Source: Methylococcus geothermalis
GTDB taxonomy: Bacteria; Pseudomonadota; Gammaproteobacteria; Methylococcales; Methylococcaceae
Reading direction: 5' to 3'
Assembly: GCF_012769535.1 (NCBI RefSeq)
Contig: NZ_CP046565.1
Coordinates: 2,308,501-2,372,500, forward strand
Length of the DNA stretch: 64,000 bases
Part shown: positions 28,562-37,134 of the stretch, one piece after another
How the letters are laid out: the number at the start of each line of letters is the position of its first letter
Position numbering within the stretch: the stretch's first letter is position 1
Notes under the pieces: model-generated
Database searches by the model: none
Told to the model about the DNA's origin: nothing
What the model saw: the letters and a program-made list of their open reading frames with translations, nothing else
Translations under genes and position numbers: made by a program

Positions 28562-30463
28562 ATGATCGGGTTTCGCGACGTCACGCTGAGAATCGGCGGC
28601 CGAATACTGTTCGAGCATGCCTCGTTCAGCATATTCCCGGGTCAGAAGGTCGGTGTCACCGGCGCCAACGGGGTCGGCAAGTCCAGCCTGTTCAGGCTGG
28701 TGACCGGCAGCGGTCAGGCCGACACCGGAGAAATCCAAACCCCGCCGGACTGGGTGATCGCCCATGTCGCCCAGGAGACGCCAAGGGATGCGCGGGCGGC
28801 GATCGAATTCGTCATGGATGGCGACGCCGAACTGCGCGAAATCGAACGGGAGATCGCCGCGGCCGAAACTTCGGGAGACGGCCTCGCGCTGGCTCGCGGC
28901 CATGCCCGCTATGAGACCATCGGCGGCTACCAAGCCAGAGCGAATGCAGCGCGGCTGATCGCGGGTTTGGGCTTCGCTCCGGGCGACGCCGAACGTCCGG
29001 TCGACACCTTCTCCGGCGGCTGGCGCATGCGCCTGGCCCTGGCGCGGGCGCTGATGTGCCGCTCGGACCTCTTGCTGCTGGACGAGCCGACCAACCACCT
29101 CGACCTCGATGCCGTGCTATGGCTGCAGGAATGGCTCGCCGCCTATCCCGGCACCCTGCTGTTCGTCTCGCACGACCGCGATTTCCTCGACGGCCTGGCG
29201 GACCATATCCTGCACATCGAAAACGGCGAAGTGGTCCTGAACACCGGCAACTTCTCCGCCTTCGAACAGGCCCGGGCCCAGCGGCTGGCACAGAACCAGG
29301 CCGCCTTCCGCAGGCAGCAGGCCGAAATCGCGCGCTTGCACGGCTTCGTCGACCGGTTCCGGGCCAAAGCGACCAAGGCCCGCCAGGCCCAGAGCCGGCT
29401 CAAGCTGCTGGCGAAGATGGAGGTCATTTCGCTGGCGCATGTGGATTCACCGTTCGAATTCGCCTTCCGCACGCCGGAAAAGCTGCCCCGGCCATTGCTG
29501 CAAACCGATGAGGTGGCGGTGGGATACGACGGCGTTCCGTTGCTGGCCGATATCGGCCTGTCCTTGATGCCGGGCGATCGCGTCGGGTTGTTGGGCCGCA
29601 ACGGCGCCGGCAAATCGACTTTGATCCGGTTGCTGGCCGGATTGCAGCCGCCCTTGTCCGGCGAGCGCAGAGTCTCCAGCGAGCTGCGGCTGGGCTATTT
29701 CGCCCAGCACCAGTTGGAACTGCTGCGTCCCGACGAAAACGCGATCTTCCATGTCCAGCGGTTGGATGAAAAAGCGTCGGAAAAGGATATCCGCGATTTC
29801 CTCGGTGGATTCGGCTTTAGCGGCGAGCGGACCTTCGAAGCGGTCGCTGGGTTTTCGGGTGGTGAGAAAGCCCGCCTGGTGCTTGCCCTGATCGTCTACC
29901 AGCGTCCGAACCTGCTGTTGCTGGACGAGCCTACCAACCACCTGGACCTGGAAATGCGTCTGGCGCTGATCCGGGCGCTGCAGGATTTCGAAGGTGCGGC
30001 GGTACTGGTGTCACACGACTGCTACCTGCTCAGGGCGGTGGCGGACAGCTTTTTCCTGGTCGGCGACGGCCGGGTCATGCCTTTCGACGGCGATCTGGAC
30101 GATTACCGCATCTGGCTGCGCAACCGGAACTCATCCGAAACCCCCGCGGACAACCGCCGCGACACCGCACCTTCCCGCCGCGACGCCCGCCGGGCCGACG
30201 CCGAAAGACGCCAGCAGCTCCGGCCTTTGCGCCTGCAGCTCGAACGTGCCGAAACCGAACTGGAACGCTGCTCGAAGCGGCGCGACGAGCTCGAGGCGCA
30301 ACTGGCCGATCCCGGCCTTTACGCCGAAGAAGCCAAGGACCGTCTCAAGCGGCTGCTGCTGGACAAGGCCAAGGCCGAAGAAGCCCTGACCCGTGCGGAG
30401 ACGGCCTGGTATGCCGCCACCGAGATGCTGGAACAGGCTCAGACCTTGCCGGATATGGCCTGA
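28562..30463 (+). CDS. ABC-F family ATPase (YheS-like)
   Basis: A 633-residue soluble protein with two ATP-binding domains and no membrane segments. Domain 1 has [24 protein letters not shown] and LLLLDEPTNHLDLD. Domain 2 has GRNGAGKST, FSGGEKARLVLAL and LLLLDEPTNHLDLE. Between them is the charged linker (FRAKATKARQAQSRLK) that reaches the ribosomal peptidyl-transferase region in ABC-F proteins. A coiled-coil C-terminus follows (about 555-630). It probably acts on stalled or initiating ribosomes; the exact subfamily function is not established. Confidence 0.92.
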   Translation: MIGFRDVTLRIGGRILFEHASFSIFPGQKVGVTGANGVGKSSLFRLVTGSGQADTGEIQTPPDWVIAHVAQETPRDARAAIEFVMDGDAELREIEREIAAAETSGDGLALARGHARYETIGGYQARANAARLIAGLGFAPGDAERPVDTFSGGWRMRLALARALMCRSDLLLLDEPTNHLDLDAVLWLQEWLAAYPGTLLFVSHDRDFLDGLADHILHIENGEVVLNTGNFSAFEQARAQRLAQNQAAFRRQQAEIARLHGFVDRFRAKATKARQAQSRLKLLAKMEVISLAHVDSPFEFAFRTPEKLPRPLLQTDEVAVGYDGVPLLADIGLSLMPGDRVGLLGRNGAGKSTLIRLLAGLQPPLSGERRVSSELRLGYFAQHQLELLRPDENAIFHVQRLDEKASEKDIRDFLGGFGFSGERTFEAVAGFSGGEKARLVLALIVYQRPNLLLLDEPTNHLDLEMRLALIRALQDFEGAAVLVSHDCYLLRAVADSFFLVGDGRVMPFDGDLDDYRIWLRNRNSSETPADNRRDTAPSRRDARRADAERRQQLRPLRLQLERAETELERCSKRRDELEAQLADPGLYAEEAKDRLKRLLLDKAKAEEALTRAETAWYAATEMLEQAQTLPDMA

Positions 30464-30481
30464 ATCTGGAGAAATCGCCGC

Positions 30482-30985
30482 ATGGCACTCATACGACTGT
30501 TCATCGAAATCTGCCTGTTTCGCAGAGGCCCGCAGGATGTCCCATCATCCATGCTGCTGTTCTGGCTGGTGGCGGGTGCCTATCTGCTGGTCGGTTTCAT
30601 CCTGCTGGGGTTGGAAGTGGCATGGCTGCCGGCGATCGTCGAATCGCTGGTGGAACTGGCGATGCTTCTGGGATTCGTCTGGCTGTTGCTGGCGCTGTTC
30701 AAGAAGACACCGCGTTGGCAGAAAACGGCGACCGCCATGCTGGGCAGCGACGTCGTCATCAGCACGCCCGCCATCCCTTTGGTGGGCTGGACCCTTGCAG
30801 TCCCGGATGCCACCGCCATCCATCTCCTGCTGTTCGGCATGATGCTCTGGCACGTCGCCGTGGTCGCGCACATCTTCCGTCATGCGCTGTCCAAGCCCTG
30901 GGCCACCGGCCTGCTGCTGGCCGTCGCTTATGTGGCGGGAAGCTACAGTGTCATGATGACGCTGTTCCCGCCTTCGGCCGTTTGA
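30482..30985 (+). CDS. Membrane protein, function unknown
   Basis: A 167-residue protein with four predicted helices: LLFWLVAGAYLLVGFILLGL, a segment around VELAMLLGFVWLLLALF, one around AIHLLLFGMMLWHVAVVAHI, and one near ATGLLLAVAYVAGSY. It begins 18 nt after the ABC-F stop with GGAG upstream. I do not recognise the family. The position suggests co-expression with the ABC-F ATPase and the next gene. Confidence 0.7.
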   Translation: MALIRLFIEICLFRRGPQDVPSSMLLFWLVAGAYLLVGFILLGLEVAWLPAIVESLVELAMLLGFVWLLLALFKKTPRWQKTATAMLGSDVVISTPAIPLVGWTLAVPDATAIHLLLFGMMLWHVAVVAHIFRHALSKPWATGLLLAVAYVAGSYSVMMTLFPPSAV

Positions 30986-31050
30986 CGGCATCGGCAGTCG
31001 TCCCCCTCCGCTCCTGTCAAGTTTCACCTGCGCACCGCCGCCTTCGCTAC

Positions 31051-32136
31051 ATGACCGCATTCCTGCGCCAGCCACATCACCGTTACGAAGATCCCCTGGC
31101 GCGAATCTGGATCGCCTGTGCCGAAAACGTGGGATTCCGCATCGTGCGCAGCCCCGATGTGTACGCATCCACCGATGGGCGCGGCACGATCCTGATCGGT
31201 AGCGACGATTCGCTCGACCCGGACGACTCGCTCGCCCAGATGATTTTTCACGAGCTGTGTCATGCCCTGGTGGAGGGCGAGGCGGGCGAAAACCGGATCG
31301 ACTGGGGATTGGACAACACCAGCAACCGGCATCTGTGGCGCGAGCAGGCGTGTTTACGGCTCCAGGCCTATCTGGCCGACGGCGTGGGCCTGCGCGATTT
31401 CTTCGCCCCGACCACCGATTTCCGCGTCAAATTCTGGCCGACCCTGGGCGAAGATCCGATGGCGGCACCGGCCGATAAAGGCGGCCGCCGCGAACCTTCC
31501 TGCGTCGCCGCACGGGTGGCCGCATGGCGCGCCTCGCAGCCGCGCTGGGCGCCTCATCTTCAGGCCGCGTTGACGGCGACCGCGACCATCGCCGCCGTTG
31601 TTCCCCGCCGTACCCGGAGCGATGACGCCGGCGGCGCGCGGATGCCCTCCTTGTGGGGCACGGTCGCCCCGTCGCCGCCGCGACATCCCGCAGGCCATGC
31701 CATTGTCGCACTCCACCGCGCCGGCGACGCCTGCGTGGGCTGTGCCTGGTCATACGTCGAGCGCAAGGGAATTCGCTGCCGACATGCGCCGAAGGTTCGC
31801 ATCGCCTCCGATGCGCCGGCCTGCAGCCGCTGGGAGCCGGCGAAGGAGCTGGATTGCCTGACCTGCGGCGCCTGCTGCCGGGAAGCCTATCAGGCCGTGG
31901 AACTATCGGCGCGTGAAAGGGTTGCCCGCAAACATCCCGAATTGGTCATGGTCGCCGACACGCGCCGGAAACTGCGCCGCGACGGCGAGCGCTGCGCCGC
32001 CCTGGCCGGCGGCAACAGTCCAACTGAACCGTATGCCTGCCGGATATACCAAGACCGCCCGCGGACCTGCCGGGAGTTCACCCGCGGCAGCGCGAATTGT
32101 CTGGACGCCCGGCGGAGAGTCGGCCTGTCCCTATAG
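31051..32136 (+). CDS. Two-domain protein: HExxH metallopeptidase-like plus CxxCxxCC (YkgJ) metal-binding domain
   Basis: A 361-residue protein. The N-terminal domain carries HELCH (His67, Glu68, His71), a zinc-peptidase-type motif in a context of an otherwise unrecognised fold. A low-complexity Ala/Arg-rich middle (about 145-215) follows. The C-terminal domain begins at Cys269 with CLTCGACC, the signature of the YkgJ-type zinc/iron-chelating family, and has later Cys in YACRIYQDRPRTC. The frame opens earlier, at 30622, inside the previous gene, but the ATG at 31051 gives the natural start. The role is unknown. Confidence 0.75.
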   Translation: MTAFLRQPHHRYEDPLARIWIACAENVGFRIVRSPDVYASTDGRGTILIGSDDSLDPDDSLAQMIFHELCHALVEGEAGENRIDWGLDNTSNRHLWREQACLRLQAYLADGVGLRDFFAPTTDFRVKFWPTLGEDPMAAPADKGGRREPSCVAARVAAWRASQPRWAPHLQAALTATATIAAVVPRRTRSDDAGGARMPSLWGTVAPSPPRHPAGHAIVALHRAGDACVGCAWSYVERKGIRCRHAPKVRIASDAPACSRWEPAKELDCLTCGACCREAYQAVELSARERVARKHPELVMVADTRRKLRRDGERCAALAGGNSPTEPYACRIYQDRPRTCREFTRGSANCLDARRRVGLSL

Positions 32137-32461
32137 CCGTCCGCACCGGATGACAACGCCAACAGATTACGGAGCTGATACTTGCTATGGCCGCTCCGGA
32201 CAAAAGAGGGCTTCCTCATGGCCCACGCCCTCGATGCCACTCTCGCTTTCGATCACGTCGAGCAGAAGGGGCATAGCGTATGCCCGAGAAACCGATCAGT
32301 TCCGCCTTGCCCCGCAACTCTGCCGGCTTGCGGGATGGTGACCCCTACCTAGATTACCTATTTGTCAATCTTCCATGGCGGCGATGGGCGGAATAGGGTT
32401 TGTCAATATCTTTGATTGAGAGGCGTCAAATGGAATACCCAGCGTCGAACGTCCCGAACCA
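32137..32461. other. Intergenic stretch without a supported gene
   Basis: These 325 nt separate the HExxH/YkgJ gene from the rodZ stop (convergent). Short frames exist on both strands, but none has a ribosome site with a recognisable product. A decayed gene is possible but not shown. Confidence 0.5.
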
Positions 32462-33367
32462 TCAATGGGCCGTCTCCTTGGGAACGATGAATCTGACGGA
32501 CGTACGATTGCTCTTGTAGCCATGATCGTAAGCCTGCCCGTTGTATTCCAAAAGGGTGTCCGCCGGGCGACCGAGAGTTATCTTGAAGGGGGCCTTCCCC
32601 TGGACGGTCCTGACCTGCCCTTTGGCCACCGTCTGATAGAGCAGTTTTTTTCCGTCCGCATCGATTACGCTGGCCCAAGAGTCGCCTGAGAAACTCAGCA
32701 CGAGGGTAGCCACCTCCGGCTGCCCGGATTGGCCGGACGGCTGTGCTAGCCCAGGCGCAGGCGCGGGCGTATCCGACCGAACGCTCGGCGCCGGAGACGC
32801 GCCGGCAACCTCCAATGGCCTCACGGCGGTCGCCGGCATGTTGGAAGGATGCGGCGTTTCAGCGTCCGCCGGCAAGCCGGCTCCCCTCGCCGCCGACTCC
32901 TCCGGAGCAGGTCCGGAAAGCCCCACCGGCGAAGGAACCGGTTCGGATGTTTGGGACGAACGCCAGTACTGGTAGCCCCAGATTCCCAACATGCCTACCA
33001 GGAGCCATCCCAGCGGACCGGCCCAGGAGGCAGGTCTTGCCTCGCCCTGCCCGCGCGCCGCGGGATGTAACGCCGGCTCAGCCCCCTCGCCTACGACGCG
33101 ATGGTAGGCATCGACCGCCTCCTGCTCGGGCAAACCCAGCAGACGGGCGTAACTGCGGACGTAACCCCGTACGAAAGTCGGCGGCGGCAATACGGAGTAG
33201 TCATCCCGCTCAAGTGCCCCGACCGTCTCCACGGGAAGGTGCAGCTCCCGGGCGATCTTGTCGATCCCCCAACGGCGAGCTTCCCTGGCGGCCTTGAGGA
33301 TCGCCCCCAGGCTCCTTCCCTCGCCATCCTGCCGGTCTTCAAGATCGTGACCCATCGCTTCGCTCAT
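32462..33367 (-). CDS. rodZ: Cytoskeletal shape protein RodZ
   Basis: A 301-residue bitopic membrane protein that links MreB to the cell-wall elongation machinery. The N-terminal cytoplasmic helix-turn-helix (about residues 19-95) has LGAILKAAREARRW and PTFVRGYVRSYARLLGL. One membrane helix lies near 115-134. A Pro/Ser/Ala-rich periplasmic linker precedes the C-terminal DUF4115 domain (LSFSGDSWASVIDADGKKLLY). The usual downstream neighbour ispG is not present here, so the gene is isolated. Confidence 0.9.
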   Translation of the reverse strand: MSEAMGHDLEDRQDGEGRSLGAILKAAREARRWGIDKIARELHLPVETVGALERDDYSVLPPPTFVRGYVRSYARLLGLPEQEAVDAYHRVVGEGAEPALHPAARGQGEARPASWAGPLGWLLVGMLGIWGYQYWRSSQTSEPVPSPVGLSGPAPEESAARGAGLPADAETPHPSNMPATAVRPLEVAGASPAPSVRSDTPAPAPGLAQPSGQSGQPEVATLVLSFSGDSWASVIDADGKKLLYQTVAKGQVRTVQGKAPFKITLGRPADTLLEYNGQAYDHGYKSNRTSVRFIVPKETAH

Positions 33368-33628
33368 ATCTCATTCCGCCTTCCCAAAACGACGTATTGC
33401 AGTCCACCTGTTGGCTCTAAGATTCGCGTTCATGTGCATCTACCAATGGCTTTGCAAACATGATGCTACCCTGCAAACCTTGCGAAGGGATATCTGATCG
33501 TAGTTGCGGCCGATCTCATTGATGTCAAAATGGTTCCGCCGGGCAAGTGTTCCGGCGAACGGCTATGCAGTCTCCACTCCCAAATAACAAGGGCATCTCG
33601 GCCCGATCACAGAACGAGGAGGAAAATG

Positions 33629-33880
33629 ATGGAAGTCGGCACCTGCGCAAACTGCGGCGCGAAAATATCTGTGCAAACGCCCCTCTGTCCCAGTTGCGGA
33701 AAACCGATCGAATCGTCCGGTTCCGACAGCGAGCCGCCCATCCGGAAGCTTGGAGGAAAATTCCAGGCCGTCGGTATTCTGATCTTGGCGGCAGGTATCG
33801 TGGCGACCCTTGTCGGGGCCTGGTGGGGACCTGCGCTGGGCATGCCGGGCGTGGTGCTTTTCATGCTCGGAAAATTATAG
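33629..33880 (+). CDS. Small zinc-ribbon membrane protein, function unknown
   Basis: An 83-residue protein with an N-terminal zinc ribbon (CANC and CPSC, spaced by about 15 residues) and a hydrophobic C-terminal segment (VGILILAAGIVATLVGAWW and a second short run). Two Met codons lie in tandem at 33626 and 33629; GGAGG at 33618-33622 is better spaced for the second. The ribbon is in the short class found in many prokaryotic membrane proteins. It is separated from neighbours on both sides. Confidence 0.7.
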   Translation: MEVGTCANCGAKISVQTPLCPSCGKPIESSGSDSEPPIRKLGGKFQAVGILILAAGIVATLVGAWWGPALGMPGVVLFMLGKL

Positions 33881-33895
33881 AACACTGCCGGATAG

Positions 33896-33916
33896 GAAGG
33901 GGGCATGGCCCCCTTC
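33896..33916 (+). terminator. Hairpin after the zinc-ribbon gene
   Basis: GAAGGGGGC (33896-33904) pairs perfectly with GCCCCCTTC (33908-33916) around a 3-nt loop, 15 nt after the stop. There is no clear T-run. The next 313 nt, up to 34229, contain no gene that I can support. Confidence 0.45.
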
Positions 33917-34229
33917 ATCGCTTCGCCAAGGGAAGTACGCTTCGTTCCTCTGAAATAGCCCGTCGCCACGAGCCGGAGAAGTTCATTCGAGCAGTTCACG
34001 ATAGCCTTGACGTCTTGGTTGAAATTTCGAGGGATGGCTCGACACCGTCGAAGGCTTAAGGCATGCTTGAGTCGTGTTGCGGGCCAAGGCATCAGGAACC
34101 GGTCATCCCGAATCAGCCACGGGCTGAAGCCCGCTCCCGCGCGCGCTTCGCCCAAGTGTGCGTGGTGGATGCCGCCAACCGATCAGCGATCATTTCCAGG
34201 ACCTTGACTCAGGCAGGATTCCGTACAGG

Positions 34230-35825
34230 ATGGAACCCAGAATCGATGCATTCAAATCCGCCGGAATCCGGCTGCTTCTGATCCTTCCGGCACTTCTTGC
34301 CGCTGGCTGCACCAATAAGATCGGGCCGGACTACCAGACCCCCGAAACCCAGGTATCGCCCGACTGGCTCGAAAGCGACGACTCTCGGGTCTCCAAAAAG
34401 GAGGGCAATTTCCGCGAATGGTGGCGGGTGTTCAAGGACCCTGTCCTGAATCAACTCGTGGAAACCGCTTATTCGCAGAATCTCCCGCTCCAAATCGCCG
34501 CCGTCCGCGTCCTGGGTTCGCGCGCGGAACTGGGCGTCGCGACCGGCAATCTGTTCCCGCAGAGCCAGGGCTTCCAAGGCCAGACCGAAAAAATCAGCCT
34601 GCCTTTCCTCCGGGATCTGGGGCTGGGAAGTGGCGACAGTCTCTGGTACACCCGCATCGGCGTCATGTCGAACTGGGAAATCGACATATGGGGCAAGTAC
34701 CGCCGGGCCATCGAGTCGGCCGATGCGCAGTTGATGGCCTCCGTCGCCGAATACGACGACATCCTGGTCACCCTCACCGCCGACGTGGCCAACACCTATG
34801 TGCAGATCCGGACCCTGGAAAAGCGTTTGGACATCGCCCAACAGAACGTCAAGACCCAGAGCGAGAGCCTGCGCATCGCCGATGCCAAGTTCCACGGCGG
34901 CACCAGCACCCAGCGCGACGTGGAGCAGGCGAAGACCGTGCTCGCCAGCACCCAGGCCACCATCCCGGTGCTGGAAGGACAGATTCGGCAGGCAAAAAAC
35001 ACGCTGTGCTACTTGCTGGGCATGCCGCCCAACAAGCTCGACAAGCCCTTGGGGTCGGAAGACCGGTTCGGCAAGATTCCGGCCCCGCCGGTCCAGGTCG
35101 CCGTCGGCATTCCCGTCGATCTGCTGCGGCGGCGCCCGGACGTGCGCCGCGCGGAACAGAGCGCCGCGGCGCAATCGGCCCGCATCGGCATCGCCAAGGC
35201 GTCGCTCTATCCGGCCTTCTCGATCAGCGGCAGCTTCGGCTTCGTCTCCACCAATTCCCAGGGCCATAGCCTGGGCGACCTGTTCAACTGGGGCCAGCAC
35301 TTCTACCGCTTCGGGCCCTCGGTGCAGTGGAACCTGTTCAATTACGGCCAGCTCACCAATCAGGTCCGGGCCCAGGACGCCCGCTTCCAGGAGCTCGCAC
35401 TGAGTTACCAGAACACGGTGCTGAAGGCGCAGCAGGAGGCCGAGAGCGCGTTGATCGGCTTCCTCAAAACCCAGAATTCCGCGGAGTTCCTGGCGGAGAG
35501 CACCGCCGCCGCCCAGCGCTCGCTGGATCTGGCCACGCTGCAGTACCGCGAAGGCATCACCGATTTCACCACCGTGCTGACCGCGGAGCAGGATCTGCTC
35601 AAACAGCAGGACAATTTCGCCCAGACCCTCGGCAGCATCGCCACCCATCTGGTCGGCGTCTACCGCACCCTGGGCGGCGGCTGGCAAATTCGCGAAGGCA
35701 AGGACTTCGTGCCCGAACCGATTCAGGCAGCCATGGCCGAGCGGACCAACTGGGGCGATCTGTTGAAGCCGGGGGCAGTGCCCGCAGCGCCGCCATCCAG
35801 CCTCATCCGGGCACCGGACTGGTGA
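34230..35825 (+). CDS. Outer membrane efflux lipoprotein (NodT/OprM family) of an RND system
   Basis: A 531-residue TolC-type channel. The signal peptide ends with the lipobox LAAGC, followed by TNKIGPDYQTPE. The two efflux repeats carry SNWEIDIWGKYRRAIESADA and IPVDLLRRRPDVRRAEQS, and the C-terminus has YRTLGGGWQIREG. The frame opens at 34158, but the ATG at 34230 places the signal peptide correctly. It is the first gene of a tripartite RND operon with the adaptor and pump behind it. Confidence 0.92.
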   Translation: MEPRIDAFKSAGIRLLLILPALLAAGCTNKIGPDYQTPETQVSPDWLESDDSRVSKKEGNFREWWRVFKDPVLNQLVETAYSQNLPLQIAAVRVLGSRAELGVATGNLFPQSQGFQGQTEKISLPFLRDLGLGSGDSLWYTRIGVMSNWEIDIWGKYRRAIESADAQLMASVAEYDDILVTLTADVANTYVQIRTLEKRLDIAQQNVKTQSESLRIADAKFHGGTSTQRDVEQAKTVLASTQATIPVLEGQIRQAKNTLCYLLGMPPNKLDKPLGSEDRFGKIPAPPVQVAVGIPVDLLRRRPDVRRAEQSAAAQSARIGIAKASLYPAFSISGSFGFVSTNSQGHSLGDLFNWGQHFYRFGPSVQWNLFNYGQLTNQVRAQDARFQELALSYQNTVLKAQQEAESALIGFLKTQNSAEFLAESTAAAQRSLDLATLQYREGITDFTTVLTAEQDLLKQQDNFAQTLGSIATHLVGVYRTLGGGWQIREGKDFVPEPIQAAMAERTNWGDLLKPGAVPAAPPSSLIRAPDW

Positions 35826-35928
35826 GGCCGGCACCCTCGCAAGCCTCATGACTCAAGACCTCGCGGCGAGCGCCTCCTCACACGGTCCCGCCGCCGCTAC
35901 CGGAAACGACTTCAGGGAGACTCTTCCA

Positions 35929-37134
35929 GTGATTCGCACGACTCTTTGCCGCTCGGGGACTCCATGGCGAGCGCTTATCGGTACGGGCACGTCCATGCTG
36001 CTGCTGGCTTCCGCCGGCTGCGAGAAACCCAACACCTACGTGCCGCCGCCGGCACCGAAAGTGATCGTCAGCCAGCCGGTCGAAGGCCCGGTCACGCCTT
36101 ACCTCGAGTTCACCGGCAACACCCAGGCGATCAAGACCGTGGAACTCCGGGCCCGCGTCGAGGGCTACCTGGAAAAAATCCTGTTCCGGGAAGGCGAAAT
36201 CGTCAAGGAAGGGCAGTTGCTGTTTCTGATTCAGCGGAACACTTACGAGGCCAAACTGAAGGAGGCCAAAGCGCAAGTGCTGGCGGACAAAGCCCGCCTG
36301 ATGCATGCCGAAACCGAGTTCGCCCGTTTCTCCGGACTGCTCAAGCAGAACGCCGCGGCCCAGACCGACGTCGACAAATGGCATTACGAGCGGGATTCCG
36401 CGCAGGCCGCCGTCATGGCCTCGGAGGCCAACGTGGACCTGGCCCAGCTCAATCTGAGCTATACCGAGGTCAGGGCGCCCTTCAACGGCCGCGCCGGCCG
36501 CCGCCTCGAGGATCCCGGCAACCTGGTCGGCGCCGGCGAGAAAACCGTATTGGCCGAGATCAACCAGATCGACCCGATCTATGCCTATTTCACGATCAGC
36601 GAGCAGGACTTGCTGAGAGTCCGGGGGAGGCGCCAGAATGAAGCAGCGAACCCCCGGACGCCCGACGTGCCGATCTTTCTGGGCCTCGCCAACGAGGACG
36701 GCTACCCGCACCAAGGCAAGCTCGACTTCGCCGGCATCCGGCTGGACCCCACCACCGGCACCCTGCTGCTGCGCGCCGTCTTTCCGAACCCCGATTACGC
36801 CATTCTTCCCGGCCTGTTCGCCCGCCTCAAGGCCCCGGTCGACGCGGCCCAGTCCGCGCTGCTGATCCCGGTGGAAGCCATCAGCTACGACCAGATCGGC
36901 CCTTACGTGCTCGTGGTCAACGACAAGAATCTGGTCGAACGGCGCACCATCACCACCGGCCCGCCTTCCGGCCGCATGATGTCGGTCAGCGACGGCTTGA
37001 AGAACAGCGACTGGATCGTCACCGACGGCCTGCTGCGCGCCATTCCGGGCAAGGAAGTGGCGCCCGTCCGGCAGCCGCTGCCCGCCGCCGCGGCAAGCGA
37101 CACCGGTGAGCCGGCGGGAGCACCCGCCCGATGA
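35929..37134 (+). CDS. RND efflux periplasmic adaptor (membrane fusion) lipoprotein
   Basis: A 401-residue adaptor. A GTG at 35929 with GGGAGA 8 nt upstream is the best start and gives a signal peptide with the lipobox LASAGC. An ATG at 35848 would add 27 residues ahead of the signal. The halves of the lipoyl domain (RARVEGYLEKILFREGEIV and YTEVRAPFNGRAGRRL) flank an alpha-helical hairpin. The C-terminal beta domains end in a Pro/Ala tail. Its stop overlaps the pump start (ATGA). Confidence 0.92.
   Translation: MIRTTLCRSGTPWRALIGTGTSMLLLASAGCEKPNTYVPPPAPKVIVSQPVEGPVTPYLEFTGNTQAIKTVELRARVEGYLEKILFREGEIVKEGQLLFLIQRNTYEAKLKEAKAQVLADKARLMHAETEFARFSGLLKQNAAAQTDVDKWHYERDSAQAAVMASEANVDLAQLNLSYTEVRAPFNGRAGRRLEDPGNLVGAGEKTVLAEINQIDPIYAYFTISEQDLLRVRGRRQNEAANPRTPDVPIFLGLANEDGYPHQGKLDFAGIRLDPTTGTLLLRAVFPNPDYAILPGLFARLKAPVDAAQSALLIPVEAISYDQIGPYVLVVNDKNLVERRTITTGPPSGRMMSVSDGLKNSDWIVTDGLLRAIPGKEVAPVRQPLPAAAASDTGEPAGAPAR

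Noticed and set aside
33607-34155. Minus-strand 182-codon frame opposite the zinc-ribbon gene
   Set aside because: It is antisense to a gene with a strong ribosome site and zinc ligands, and has no domain of its own.
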